Source of the DNA: CAWEWH01 sp963812775
GTDB taxonomy: Bacteria > Pseudomonadota > Alphaproteobacteria > Rhizobiales > Beijerinckiaceae
Direction of reading: 5' to 3'
NCBI GenBank assembly: GCA_963812775.1
Contig: CAWEWH010000007.1
Coordinates: 1,240,001-1,304,000, forward strand
Length of the DNA stretch: 64,000 nt
Shown here: positions 46,003 to 55,559 of the stretch, piece after piece
How positions within the stretch are numbered: the stretch's first letter is position 1
Layout of the letters: each line of letters starts with the position of its first letter
The notes under the pieces: model-generated
The model's input: the letters and a program-made list of their open reading frames with translations, nothing else
Databases searched by the model: none
Told to the model about the DNA's origin: nothing
Position numbers and translations under genes: made by a program

Positions 46003-46671
46003 CTACCGCCGTAGGCGGAACAGCGACGTCAGCGCCGCGGCCACATACGTGAAGGCGGCGGCCGAGAGGATGTGGCGCGCCGCTCCGAGCCGCTCCGGCG
46101 GCACGAAGCCACCTTGCTTGAGGACAGTGAGCGCCCGGTTGAAGCTCGCATCGAACTCGACCGGCAGGGTCACGAGGTGGAGTGCGGCGGCCGTCAGGTT
46201 CATGAGGGCTGCAGCTCCCACGCCGAGCAGCAGCCCCGCCGGATGGCGGACGATGATCGCGATGGCGGGCGAGGCGGCAATGAACAGGGTGCCTACCACG
46301 TGCACATAATGCGCCACGTCGGCGAGCCTGGTGCGCACCCGCAGCGGCTCGTAGCCGGTGGCATCCTGCATGGCATGGCCGACCTCGTGAGCCGCCACGA
46401 CGATAGCGGTCAGCGACTTGGCGTGAAAATTCTCGGTCGACAGGCGCACCGCCTTGGCGAGCGGGTGATAGTGGTCGCCGCGCTCGGTCTCCTCGACCTT
46501 CACCTCGTTCAATTTCATCTGGTCGAGCAGGAAGCGGGCAAACGCGCCGCCGGTCCACGCCAGACCCTGATTATGGTCGGCGTAGCGCCGCATCACCGTC
46601 AGCACCCAGAGCTGCGGGGCAAGGAACAAAACGACGAAGAGGACAGCCAGGATAATCGGCATCGGCGGCAA
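46003..46671 (-). CDS. Membrane zinc metallopeptidase (YugP-like)
   Basis: A 222-residue integral membrane protease with an N-terminal helix (IILAVLFVVLFLAPQLWVLTVM), the zinc motif HEVGH (His95, His99) within NFHAKSLTAIVVAAHEVGHAMQ, and two or three later helices (GTLFIAASPAIAIIV, LLLGVGAAALMNLTAAALHLV). It matches the Zn_peptidase_2/YugP family of unknown substrate. It lies 84 bases downstream of the transglutaminase gene on the same strand and may belong to that cluster. Confidence 0.9.
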   Translation of the reverse strand: MPPMPIILAVLFVVLFLAPQLWVLTVMRRYADHNQGLAWTGGAFARFLLDQMKLNEVKVEETERGDHYHPLAKAVRLSTENFHAKSLTAIVVAAHEVGHAMQDATGYEPLRVRTRLADVAHYVHVVGTLFIAASPAIAIIVRHPAGLLLGVGAAALMNLTAAALHLVTLPVEFDASFNRALTVLKQGGFVPPERLGAARHILSAAAFTYVAAALTSLFRLRR

Positions 46672-46755
46672 CCGGCTTACGGGCGCGGGGGAAGCTACCC
46701 CACCTGCCTTACGGAAGTCTTGAAGCGATGCCGGAGGCCGCCGCGCCTTCGGGGC

Positions 46756-47649
46756 TTACCCCATGGCGCTTCTCGCAGCCATCGGCGTCACGTCCACTCT
46801 TACCTTGAGCTCCTGCTTGCCGGAGCCCACGATGACACCGTCGATCGGCGACACATCGCTGTAATCGCGTCCGACCGCCAGCGCGATATGGTCGTTGCCG
46901 ACCCGCATGTCGTTGGTCGGGTCGAGGTCGATCCAGCCTGCGGCCTCGCCGCACCATACCGACACCCAGGCATGCGTCGCGTCGGCGCCTTCGAGCCGCG
47001 CTTTGCCGGGCGGCGGGACGGTGCGAATGTAGCCGCTCACATAGGCCGCCGGCAGGCCGAGGCCACGCAGGCAGGCGATCATGATGTGGGCAAAATCCTG
47101 ACAGACGCCACGCCGCTTTTCGAAAGCTTCCACGAGAGGCGTCGACACGGCGGTCGACTTCGGCTCATACGCGAACTCCCGCTTGATCTGGCGCATGAGA
47201 TCGGTTGCGCCGTCGAGAACGGCGCGCCCCGGCGGAAAGAATGCCTTTCCATAGGCCGTCAACGGCGCGGCGACTTCGACGAGACGGCTCGGATAGAGGT
47301 AATGCGCGGGCGAGGTGGCGTCGATCGCGTCCCGCGCCAGCGCCTCGTCCCTCGCCTCTTCCCAGGCCGGCGTTGGCTGCGCCTGCGGCAACGGCTGGGT
47401 CAGCTCCACCTCGGAACTCGCCTCGATGGTGAACGCCGTGTGCGGCGTCTCGATGGTGATGGATGTGACGCGGGTGCCGAAGAAGTTCGTCCGCTCGGTG
47501 ACCTTGGCCGGTGCCGGCGTGATGGTGATGCGGCTTGCGAGGACGCTCTGGCCCGGGACGTCGCGGGGCTGGAGCCGCAGCGTGCATCGCGCGAAGGTGA
47601 CGGGCACCTCGTACGCGTAGGTCGTGACGTGGCGGATATGATAGGTCAC
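46756..47649 (-). CDS. Transglutaminase-like cysteine peptidase family protein
   Basis: A 297-residue protein with the N-terminal beta domain (HIRHVTTYAYEVPVTFARCTLRLQPRD) seen in bacterial transglutaminase-like proteins and a core with Cys183 (RRGVCQDFAHI), His226 (DATHAWVSVW) and Asp241 (WIDLDPTND), a complete papain-like triad. No signal peptide is seen, so it is probably cytoplasmic. It sits 13 bases after the ATP-grasp/alpha-E gene. In comparative-genomic work such proteins are linked with ATP-grasp and alpha-E proteins in a predicted peptide-ligation and cleavage system. Confidence 0.92.
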   Translation of the reverse strand: MTYHIRHVTTYAYEVPVTFARCTLRLQPRDVPGQSVLASRITITPAPAKVTERTNFFGTRVTSITIETPHTAFTIEASSEVELTQPLPQAQPTPAWEEARDEALARDAIDATSPAHYLYPSRLVEVAAPLTAYGKAFFPPGRAVLDGATDLMRQIKREFAYEPKSTAVSTPLVEAFEKRRGVCQDFAHIMIACLRGLGLPAAYVSGYIRTVPPPGKARLEGADATHAWVSVWCGEAAGWIDLDPTNDMRVGNDHIALAVGRDYSDVSPIDGVIVGSGKQELKVRVDVTPMAARSAMG

Positions 47650-47662
47650 ATGCTGGGCCGGA

Positions 47663-50224
47663 TCAGCCGAGGCCCGTGAGGCGGTCCTGGCGCGCCTCGT
47701 TCGGGCCCTGCAAGAAATAGCGCGCCGCGATCTCGTTCGCCAGCGCCATCAGCTTCAGCTCGAAGGCGAGCAGCTTTGCGTTGTCGAGGCTCTCGGCCGC
47801 CTCGGTCGAGATCTCTGTCGCGAGGTTGATGATGAGCCGGCGCGGCGTCTCCAGCATGCCGTCCTCGCGCAGCGACGGCAGCATTTCGAGATGTTTGTCC
47901 ATGGCCTCGACCTGGAAGGCCACGGAGCGCGGGTTGAACGGATCGAGCGCCACCATGTCGCGGACCGGCGCCAGCGCTGGCCCGACGAGATAGCGCGAGC
48001 GATACGTGATCTGAGAATCGATCAGGTCGAGGAGAACGTCGAGGTCGTCGACTGTAGCGTCGTCGGACGCGAATTGACGGCCAAAGCGGGTCGTGTTGAT
48101 GCCGCGCTCGATGCGTCGCCCGATATCGAGGAAGCGCCAGCCGGCGACCCGGTTCATGTTTTCCTGCGAGAGACCCGATAGCGCCGCAATGACGCGCAGC
48201 GCCCGGTCGGCGCGCCCGAACAGCTCCGGCTCCGAAGCGGTTCGTGTCGCCGGCTGGCCAAGACGGCCTTCGAGCTCGGCCAGAAACTGCCAGGTGTCGG
48301 CCGACAGGCGCTCGCGAATCCCCGAGGCGGCACGCCGCGCCGCCTTGACGATGGAGACCGCCGAGCCGTAGTGCGCCGCCTCGTGCAGGGCGATGGCGGC
48401 ATCGGCGGCCGGCACGTCGCCGCCCTCGCGGGGCACCGCACCCCATGCGACGAGAATGCGCCGCAGCCGCTCGACGGCGGGGCGGGCGGCGCCAGACGCC
48501 GACACCGCACCGGCACCTGGCGTTGCGCCGGTGGAAGGCGCGTCGATGAGGCTGCTGCAAAGCGCCCGCACCACGCGCAACGTCGCCTCGACACGCTCCA
48601 GGTAGCGTCCGAGCCAGAAGAGGTTGTCGGCGGCGCGGCTCGGCAGGTTGCCGAGGACCCTGCGGATCTTCACCGTCTCCGTTGTGGGCAGCAGCGTCGT
48701 CAACTGAACCGGTTTCTCGGCCAGCACCCACACATCGGCCGAGCGCACGCCTTCTCCCATCGAGACGGCGCGCGCATCGAGGCGGTCCGAGACGCGGCAG
48801 AAGCCGCCCGGCATGATCTTCCAGCCTTCCGGCGTCGCCGCCGCGAACACGCGCAGCGTGAATGGCCTCGGCTCGAGACGCCCCTCCTCCCAGGCCGGCA
48901 TGGTCGACAGCCGCACCACCTCCTGGCCGACGAAATCCATCGGCCGGTCGTTGATCGCAGCCACCAGCCTGGCACGACCATCGGGATCGAGGTGGGAGCC
49001 GAGGGTCGGCTTGCCGTTGCGCAATGCCGACAGCGGCTGCCCGAAGGCACTGGCAATGGTGAGGCGACTGAGATTGTCGAGCACCATCTGCCGCTCGCGG
49101 GGCTGCCCGCACCACCATGTGGCGATGTTGGGCATGAGCAGATCCTCGCCGAGCAGGCGGCGGCTGAGCGCCGGCAGGAAGCCGAGGAGCGCCGGCGCCT
49201 CGACGAGCCCGGTGCCCGGCATGTTGGCGACTGCAACGCCCTTGCGCCGCAAGGCTTCGAGGAGGCCGGGCACGCCGAGCCGCGACGCGGCGTTGAGCTC
49301 AAGCGGATCGACGAAATCGGAGTCGACGCGGCGCCAGATCACGTCGGCACGCTTGGGACCCGCGATGGTGCGGACATTGACCCGGTTTTCGTGCGCGACG
49401 AGATCGTCGCCCTCGACCAGCACGAACCCCAGATAGCGGGCAAGATAGGCTTGCTCGAAATAGGTCTCGCTGTGCGGCCCGGAGGTGAGCAGGCAGATGC
49501 GCGGCTCGGTCCGTACCGAAGCGGCAGTGAGGCCGGACCGCAGCGCGGCGAAGAACGGCGCCAGCCGTTCGACGTTCATCTCCTGATAGAGGCTTGGAAA
49601 AGCGCGCGAGAGCACGAGCCGGTTCTCGAGCGCATAGCCGGCCCCCGAGGGGGCCTGCGCGCGGTCGCCGAGCACCCACCAGCGGCCGTCCGGCCCGCGC
49701 CCGAGATCGGCGGCGTAAAGATGGAGGTAGCGCCCGCCAGGCGGGGCAACGCCGTGCAGCGGACGCAAGAACTCGGCGCTGCCGGTGACGGCGGAAGCCG
49801 GCAGCGCGCCGTCACGCACGAGATGTCCTTCACCGTAGAGATCCGCCAGGATCTGCTCGAGAAGCGTCACGCGCTGCGCGATGCCGCGTTCGATATCCCG
49901 CCACTCGCTTTCGGAAACAAGCAACGGCAGGTGGCTGATCGGCCAGCTGCGCTCGCTGGTCTCACCGTAGATGCGGTAGGAAATCCCCGCCTCGCGAATG
50001 TGCCGGTCGGCGGCGCCGAAACGCTGTGCGATCTCGTCGGGCGCCAGATCGCCGAGGAGCGCAAGCAACCGCGTCCAGTGGCCGCGCGGCTTGCCGTCCG
50101 GCCCGACATACTCGTCCGGAATGCCGGGCAGTGGCCGGTAGTCGCCGATCCAGGCCGACAACCGCTCACGGACCGCCCGCTCATTGTCCGGTTCGGCGCG
50201 CGCATGCATGCGGTCACCGACCAA
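47663..50224 (-). CDS. Circularly permuted ATP-grasp and alpha-E fusion protein
   Basis: An 853-residue fusion. About residues 1-480 form a circularly permuted ATP-grasp domain (LHLYAADLGRGPDGRWWVLGDR, GYALENRLVLSRAFP, LTSGPHSETYFEQAYLARYLG, VEGDDLV, VWRRVDSDFVDPLEL as IWRRVDSDF, and MPNIATWWCG); the last 330 residues form the helical alpha-E domain (NLFWLGRYLERVEATLRVVRAL and repeats). In many genomes the two are separate genes. ATP-grasp ligases make amide or peptide bonds; the product here is unknown. Its start overlaps the 3' end of the DUF2126 transglutaminase gene by 11 bases and it ends 13 bases before the smaller transglutaminase gene, so the three are one transcript. Confidence 0.93.
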   Translation of the reverse strand: MVGDRMHARAEPDNERAVRERLSAWIGDYRPLPGIPDEYVGPDGKPRGHWTRLLALLGDLAPDEIAQRFGAADRHIREAGISYRIYGETSERSWPISHLPLLVSESEWRDIERGIAQRVTLLEQILADLYGEGHLVRDGALPASAVTGSAEFLRPLHGVAPPGGRYLHLYAADLGRGPDGRWWVLGDRAQAPSGAGYALENRLVLSRAFPSLYQEMNVERLAPFFAALRSGLTAASVRTEPRICLLTSGPHSETYFEQAYLARYLGFVLVEGDDLVAHENRVNVRTIAGPKRADVIWRRVDSDFVDPLELNAASRLGVPGLLEALRRKGVAVANMPGTGLVEAPALLGFLPALSRRLLGEDLLMPNIATWWCGQPRERQMVLDNLSRLTIASAFGQPLSALRNGKPTLGSHLDPDGRARLVAAINDRPMDFVGQEVVRLSTMPAWEEGRLEPRPFTLRVFAAATPEGWKIMPGGFCRVSDRLDARAVSMGEGVRSADVWVLAEKPVQLTTLLPTTETVKIRRVLGNLPSRAADNLFWLGRYLERVEATLRVVRALCSSLIDAPSTGATPGAGAVSASGAARPAVERLRRILVAWGAVPREGGDVPAADAAIALHEAAHYGSAVSIVKAARRAASGIRERLSADTWQFLAELEGRLGQPATRTASEPELFGRADRALRVIAALSGLSQENMNRVAGWRFLDIGRRIERGINTTRFGRQFASDDATVDDLDVLLDLIDSQITYRSRYLVGPALAPVRDMVALDPFNPRSVAFQVEAMDKHLEMLPSLREDGMLETPRRLIINLATEISTEAAESLDNAKLLAFELKLMALANEIAARYFLQGPNEARQDRLTGLG

Positions 50225-53200
50225 GGGGAGACCGCAGATCGAGCGTCATTGGAAACTCCCCCGCCCTTTCCTCAGCCGGAATGCTCACGCGGCCCGGACT
50301 GTGCCCGTGATTCTGGAATCGCGCGAGGCGGCGGGCTTCCGCCTCGTAGGAATTCACAGGAAAAGTCTCATAGTGGCGGCCGCCCGGATGCGCCACATGG
50401 TAGACGCAGCCGCCGAGCGAGCGGCTGTTCCAGAGGTCAATGACATCGAAGGTGAGCGGCGCGTGCACCGGAATGGTCGGATGCAGGCCGGACGGCGGCT
50501 TCCAGGCCTTGAAGCGGACGCCGCCCACCGCCTCCCCGGCCGTTCCGGTGCTGGCGAGCGGCACGCGCCGGCCATTGCAGCTGACGATGTGACGCCCGGC
50601 GACGAGGCCGGTGGCCTTGACCTCCAGGCGTTCCACCGAGCTGTCGACATAGCGCACCGTGCCGCCCGCCGCCCCCTCCTCGCCCATCACATGCCATGGC
50701 TCGAGGGCCTGGCGGAGCTCGAGCGTCACGCCACTATGCTCGATCCTGCCGTAGACCGGGAACCGGAACTCGCGCTGCGCCTCGAACCAGGTGGCCTCGA
50801 ACGGATAGCCGGCGCCGTCGAGGTCGCGCAGCACCGAAAGGAAGTCGTCCCACACGAAATGCGGCAGCATGAACCGGTCATGCAAGCTCGTTCCCCAACG
50901 GACGAAATTGCCCTCCTGCGGCTCGCGCCAGAACCAAGCGACGAGCCCGCGCAGCAGCAATTGCTGGGCAAGGCTCATGCGGGCATCGGGCGGCATCTCG
51001 AAGGCCCGGAACTCGATCAGTCCGAGCCGCCCTGCCGGCCCGTCGGGCGAATAGAGCTTGTCGATGCAGATTTCCGAGCGATGGGTATTGCCGGTCACGT
51101 CGACAAGCAGATTGCGGAACAGGCGATCGACGAGCCACGGCACCTTGCCGTCGCCGGCACGCGGCACGTGCGCGAGCGCGATCTCGAGCTCATAGAGACC
51201 GTCGTGACGCGCCTCGTCGATGCGCGGCGCCTGGCTAGTGGGGCCGATGAAGAGGCCCGAGAACAGGTAGGACAGCGCCGGATGCCGCTGCCAATAGAGC
51301 ACGAGGCTCTTCAACAGATCCGGCCGGCGCAGGAAAGGCGAGTCGGCGGGCTTGGCGCCGCCAAGCACGACGTGGTTGCCGCCGCCGGTGCCAGTGTGGC
51401 GTCCATCGACCATGAATTTCTCGGCTCCGAGGCGGGCCTGGCGCGCCTCCTCGTAGACGGCCGTCGTGGTGGCCACTGCCTCCTTCCATGACACGGCCGG
51501 GTGGATGTTGACCTCGATCACCCCGGGATCGGGCGTCACCTTAATGACGTTGAGGCGCGGGTCGTCCGGGGGCGTGTAGCCCTCGATGCGCACCTTGAGG
51601 TCGCCGGCCTCGGCCGTCGCTTCGATAGTGGCGAGAAGCTCGAGATAGTCTTCGAGCCGCTCCACCGGCGGCATGAAGACGTGGAGGACACCGTCGCGTG
51701 GCTCCACGCTGAGCGCCGTGCGCACCGCGCCCTCGATCAGGTGCTGCTCCACCACGCCCTGCTGCACCGTTGCCGGCGCAGACGGCGCACGCATGAACGC
51801 CTGCGCATAGTCCGGGAGCGGCTCGCGCTCCTCGAGCGGATCCTGCGGGATGACGTGCGGATAGGCCTCCGGCGAAACGTGCGGCAGCGAACCGAGCGGC
51901 AGGCGCAGACCAACGGGCGAGTCGCCGGGCACCAGAAAAAGCTGACCGCGGCGCAACCGCCATTTCTCGCTGATCCAGCTGCGTTCCGCCTGCGCGTTCC
52001 AGCGCTGCAGCGGCAGCACGAAGGCGGTGGGCTGCGTCAGGCCGCGCGTGAAGGCGCGCACCATGCGCGCCCGCTCTTCCGGATTCTCGATCTTCGGGTC
52101 GTGCGGATCGACGTTGTCGGGGAGCCCTCCCTCCTTCACCATCCAATGGGCGGCGTCCTCGTAGGCCGGCATGACGTGGTCGGTGTCGACACCGAGGCGC
52201 TCGGCGATATCTGCCGCGAATTTTTCCGCCGCCTCGATGCCGGCCACCTGCGGCTCGCCGGATGGCGTCTCGCGGGCGATGCGATCCGGGTTGCGCCACA
52301 CGCTCTTGCCGTCCTTGCGCCAATAGAGCCCGAAGGCCCAGCGCGGCAGGCTCTCGCCGGGGTACCACTTGCCCTGGCCGAAATGGATGACGCCACCCGC
52401 CGCGAAGCGCTTCTCGAGGCGGCGCGCCAGATTGTCAGCGAGGGGGCGCTTCGTCGCCCCCACGGCGGCGATGTTCCACTCGGGCTCCTCGACATGATCG
52501 AGGGACACAAAGGTCGGCTCGCCGCCCATGGTGAGGCGCACGTCCTGCGCCGCAAGATCGCAATCGACACGCTCGCCGAGCGCATCGAGCTTGCGCCAAG
52601 CCTCGTCGAGAAACGGATTGGTGACGCGGACCGCCTCGTGGATGCGCTCGATGTGCATCTCGAAGCCGAACTCGACATTGGCGGGCTCGGTGGCCCCAGT
52701 GATGGGCGCGGCCGAGCGATAATGGGGCGCCGCAACGAGAGGCAGATGGCCCTCGGCGCAGAACATGCCGGATGTGGCGTCAAGCCCGATCCAGCCGGCG
52801 CCCGGCACATAGACTTCCGCCCATGCGTGCAGGTCGGTGAAGTCCTGCTGCGTTCCCTTGGGGCCTTCGAGGGGATCGATGTCGGCCTTGAGCTGGATGA
52901 GGTAGCCGGACACGAAGCGCGACGCGAGACCGAGATGGCGCAGCACCTGCACCAGGAGCCAGGCGCTGTCGCGGCACGATCCGGACCCCAGCAGCAACGT
53001 CTCTTCGGGTTCCTGGACGCCGGGCTCCATGCGGATCACGTATTGCACCTGCCGATTGAGGCGCAGGTTGAGGTCGACGAGGAACGTCGCGGTGTTGGTC
53101 GACGCTTTCGGCAGTTCGGCCAGGAACCGGGCGAGCGCGGGACCGGCCTCCTCGCGCACGAGGTAGGCGGCGAGCTCGGCCTTCAGTTCGTCCGGATAGG

Positions 53201-53513
53201 TGAACGGGAATGTCTCCGCATAAGGCTCGACGAAGAAGTCGAACGGATTGACGACGGCGATCTCCGCTGTGAGGTCCACCTCGATCTTCAGCTCGCTGGC
53301 CGGCTCGGGAAAGACGAGCCGCGCCGACCAATTGGCCAGCGGGTCCTGCTGCCAGTTCACGAAATGCGTCGCCGGCGTCACCTTCAGCGAATAGCTGGCG
53401 ATTTTCGTGCGGCAATGCGGCGCCGGGCGCAGGCGCACGACCTGCGGGCCAAGCGCGACGGACCGGTCGTACTTGTACCGCATGACATGATGGAGGGCGA
53501 CGAGCGTGGCCAA
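50214..53513 (-). CDS. Large transglutaminase protein with DUF2126 domain
   Basis: About 1099 residues. The N-terminal part (ALHHVMRYKYDRSVALGPQVVRLRPAPHC) is the transglutaminase-associated beta domain; the core has Cys180 (GSGSCRDSAW), His229 (FTDLHAWAEV) and the Asp of WIGLDATSG. The remaining 700 residues form DUF2126, with LTMGGEPTFVSLD, FGQGKWYPGESLPRWAFGLYWR, HVFMPPVERLEDYL and GGGNHVVLGGAKPADSPFLRRPDLL, resembling a carboxylate-amine ligase-type domain. I take the TTG at 53513 because AGAGAGG lies six bases upstream and the family begins there; an ATG at 53585 would add 24 atypical residues. It leads the transglutaminase operon. Catalysis is inferred from the intact triad. Confidence 0.92.
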   Translation of the reverse strand: MATLVALHHVMRYKYDRSVALGPQVVRLRPAPHCRTKIASYSLKVTPATHFVNWQQDPLANWSARLVFPEPASELKIEVDLTAEIAVVNPFDFFVEPYAETFPFTYPDELKAELAAYLVREEAGPALARFLAELPKASTNTATFLVDLNLRLNRQVQYVIRMEPGVQEPEETLLLGSGSCRDSAWLLVQVLRHLGLASRFVSGYLIQLKADIDPLEGPKGTQQDFTDLHAWAEVYVPGAGWIGLDATSGMFCAEGHLPLVAAPHYRSAAPITGATEPANVEFGFEMHIERIHEAVRVTNPFLDEAWRKLDALGERVDCDLAAQDVRLTMGGEPTFVSLDHVEEPEWNIAAVGATKRPLADNLARRLEKRFAAGGVIHFGQGKWYPGESLPRWAFGLYWRKDGKSVWRNPDRIARETPSGEPQVAGIEAAEKFAADIAERLGVDTDHVMPAYEDAAHWMVKEGGLPDNVDPHDPKIENPEERARMVRAFTRGLTQPTAFVLPLQRWNAQAERSWISEKWRLRRGQLFLVPGDSPVGLRLPLGSLPHVSPEAYPHVIPQDPLEEREPLPDYAQAFMRAPSAPATVQQGVVEQHLIEGAVRTALSVEPRDGVLHVFMPPVERLEDYLELLATIEATAEAGDLKVRIEGYTPPDDPRLNVIKVTPDPGVIEVNIHPAVSWKEAVATTTAVYEEARQARLGAEKFMVDGRHTGTGGGNHVVLGGAKPADSPFLRRPDLLKSLVLYWQRHPALSYLFSGLFIGPTSQAPRIDEARHDGLYELEIALAHVPRAGDGKVPWLVDRLFRNLLVDVTGNTHRSEICIDKLYSPDGPAGRLGLIEFRAFEMPPDARMSLAQQLLLRGLVAWFWREPQEGNFVRWGTSLHDRFMLPHFVWDDFLSVLRDLDGAGYPFEATWFEAQREFRFPVYGRIEHSGVTLELRQALEPWHVMGEEGAAGGTVRYVDSSVERLEVKATGLVAGRHIVSCNGRRVPLASTGTAGEAVGGVRFKAWKPPSGLHPTIPVHAPLTFDVIDLWNSRSLGGCVYHVAHPGGRHYETFPVNSYEAEARRLARFQNHGHSPGRVSIPAEERAGEFPMTLDLRSPLGR

Positions 53514-53615
53514 CGGTTTCCTCTCTTCCCGCCGAGACTGGGGCGCAGTGAACCAGACGGGGGTGAAAGAGCAAGAATTGTGCAAAGCCTTGCCGGCCTT
53601 GGGGTCCGGGGTGTC

Positions 53616-54779
53616 CTAGGCATCGTCCGGCGCCCCTACCCTCGCCTTCAGCGCCGCAGCCACCGCCTTGAGGTCCTGGCCTGCGGCGCGACGGCCAGGC
53701 ACGCCCGTGCGGGCACTGCGGATCAGGTCGTGCACGAAGGCGAGCTTGATGATGGCCGGCGGCGACAGCACGAACGGGTAGAGATCGGGCTGGCCCATGC
53801 TGCGGTTCAGTGAGTTGACCGCGAAGGTCACCGGCAGCCAGGCGGCGATGAGCCCCTCGAGCTCCTCGGCGCGATGCGGATCGAAGGGGGCCGCGAAATC
53901 GACATTGGCGGACGGCACGCCCACGCCTTCGTATTTCGGCCGCACCTTGAGGCCGAAGGCGCTCGCCGTCTCCAGCGTGTCGACGATGTGCATGTAGTGC
54001 GCCCACGTCTCGGCGAAATCCTCCCAGGGGTGGACGCTCGCATAGCCGGTGATGAAGTGGTCCCGCCAATCCACCGGCGGCCCATTGGCGTAGTGCGCCT
54101 TGAGCGCCTCACCATAGTCGGCGCGCTCGTCCCCGAACAGGGCGCGGAAGCGGGCGAGCGCCGGCCCGTCGCGGACGAGCCGGTCCCAGTAATAGTGCCC
54201 GATCTCGTGGCGCAGATGGCCGATGAGCGTGCGGTAAGGCTCACGCATATTGCGCCTGCGGCGCTCGCGCTCCGCATCGTCGGCTTCCGCAAGGCTGATG
54301 GTGATCAGCCCACGCTCGTGACCGCTGAGGATGGTGGGCGGCTGCGGCTGCCCCTCGGCCGGGTCGGCGAGGAAGTCGAAGGCGAGCCCTTCGGGGTCCT
54401 CGGCGCTTGTGGCGAGCGGCAGGCCGAGCTTCAAGAGCGTGTAGAAGAAGCGCCGCTTCGCAAGCTCGAGCCGCCGCCAGCGCGCCACGTTCTCGGCCTG
54501 CGACAGATCGGGGATGGTGCGGTTGTGGCGGCAGGCGGCGCAGAACGCCTCCCCCGAGGCGGCCGGCACGAGCCAGTTGCAGGCTTCGTAGGCGGCGTTG
54601 GCGCAGAACCGGTAGCGCCCCTCAGGGGCCGCCAGCGCCTGCCATTCGTTGCCCGCGGGCTCCAGCGCGCTGACCGTCTGGCTCTCCTGCAGGAAGCCGA
54701 GACGCCGCCCGCAACCCTGGCAGAGGTTGTTCTCGAAATAGAGCGGCTGGGCGCAGTGCTGGCATTGGAAGATGTTCAT
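53616..54779 (-). CDS. Zinc-ribbon and putative zinc metallopeptidase protein
   Basis: A 387-residue cytoplasmic protein. The N-terminus has a zinc ribbon (CQHC at residues 6-9 and CQGC at 20-23) and a second cysteine cluster (CANAAYEAC, CAAC). The peptidase part has HEIGHYYW (His191, His195) followed by an acidic region (WEDFAETWAHYMHIVD) that may supply a further ligand. It matches the COG4307-type family. The ATG at 54779 gives MNIFQCQHCA, the family start. The gene lies about 100 bases upstream of the DUF2126 transglutaminase gene on the same strand and is commonly found in such clusters. Confidence 0.9.
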   Translation of the reverse strand: MNIFQCQHCAQPLYFENNLCQGCGRRLGFLQESQTVSALEPAGNEWQALAAPEGRYRFCANAAYEACNWLVPAASGEAFCAACRHNRTIPDLSQAENVARWRRLELAKRRFFYTLLKLGLPLATSAEDPEGLAFDFLADPAEGQPQPPTILSGHERGLITISLAEADDAERERRRRNMREPYRTLIGHLRHEIGHYYWDRLVRDGPALARFRALFGDERADYGEALKAHYANGPPVDWRDHFITGYASVHPWEDFAETWAHYMHIVDTLETASAFGLKVRPKYEGVGVPSANVDFAAPFDPHRAEELEGLIAAWLPVTFAVNSLNRSMGQPDLYPFVLSPPAIIKLAFVHDLIRSARTGVPGRRAAGQDLKAVAAALKARVGAPDDA

Positions 54780-54891
54780 GGGGTGAGCGGGGAACCCGGA
54801 GGCGGACATAAAGTTGCAACGGCATCAGCATGCTCCCGCGGGCGTGCTTTCGCCAAACGCGGCCGGCATCGGGGAATGAGGCGGGACCGCC

Positions 54892-55362
54892 CTAGCCTCT
54901 CCCGAACAGCGCGCGCCGTCGCGCCAGGCTCTCCGGCCGCCAAACCGTCTTTAACTCGTAGTAGGCGTCGAAAGCCGGCACGCCATCCGGCAAACGGACC
55001 CATGGCTGCTTCGAGCGGACATAGATGTGGACGTCGGGCTCGAGTGCGGTCGGATCGTCGAGGGTTCCGACGCGCACGAACCGCAGCGCCGACATGCCGC
55101 CATAGTTCGCCCACACCGCCGTCCCGCATTGCGTGCAGCGAAAGATGTCGTGCGGCTTGCCGCTGTCGGTCGGCATCCGTGACGGCTTCGTCTCGCCGCA
55201 CAGCTCCTCGACGCGGTCGGCTTCGATCAGCGCGTTGATGACAAAGGCGCTGCCGGTCTGCCGCTGGCAGTCCTTGCAGTGGCAGCAATGCACCACCATC
55301 GGCTCGGATTTGAGTGCAAAGCGCACCGCGCCGCACGCACACCCGCCCGGATATTCGCGCAT
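54892..55362 (-). CDS. GFA family zinc-binding protein
   Basis: A 156-residue protein of the glutathione-dependent formaldehyde-activating (Gfa/CENP-V) family. Zinc ligands are visible in GGCACGAVRF (CxC), HCCHCKDCQRQTGSAF (CxxC) and FRCTQCGTAVW (CxxC). The original activity, speeding up the formaldehyde-glutathione reaction, is disputed and most members are uncharacterised. It is divergent from the ThDP lyase gene, with 197 bases between. A formaldehyde or formyl-CoA link with that enzyme is possible but unproven. Confidence 0.9.
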   Translation of the reverse strand: MREYPGGCACGAVRFALKSEPMVVHCCHCKDCQRQTGSAFVINALIEADRVEELCGETKPSRMPTDSGKPHDIFRCTQCGTAVWANYGGMSALRFVRVGTLDDPTALEPDVHIYVRSKQPWVRLPDGVPAFDAYYELKTVWRPESLARRRALFGRG

Positions 55363-55559
55363 GGGTCCACCTCCCTTCGATCACCGCGACCCTTCCATAC
55401 CTCTCGTGCGGCTCAAAATTGTCAGGATGCGAGATCACGGCGCGTGACGTCCGTCCGGCTTGTGGCCCTTGCAGCCTCAGCCCGGAGCCTATGCTTCGCT
55501 GGGGATTGCCGCGTAGGATGGCGGGTGTGATCTGAAAACCAAATCGGCGGGAGGGACGC

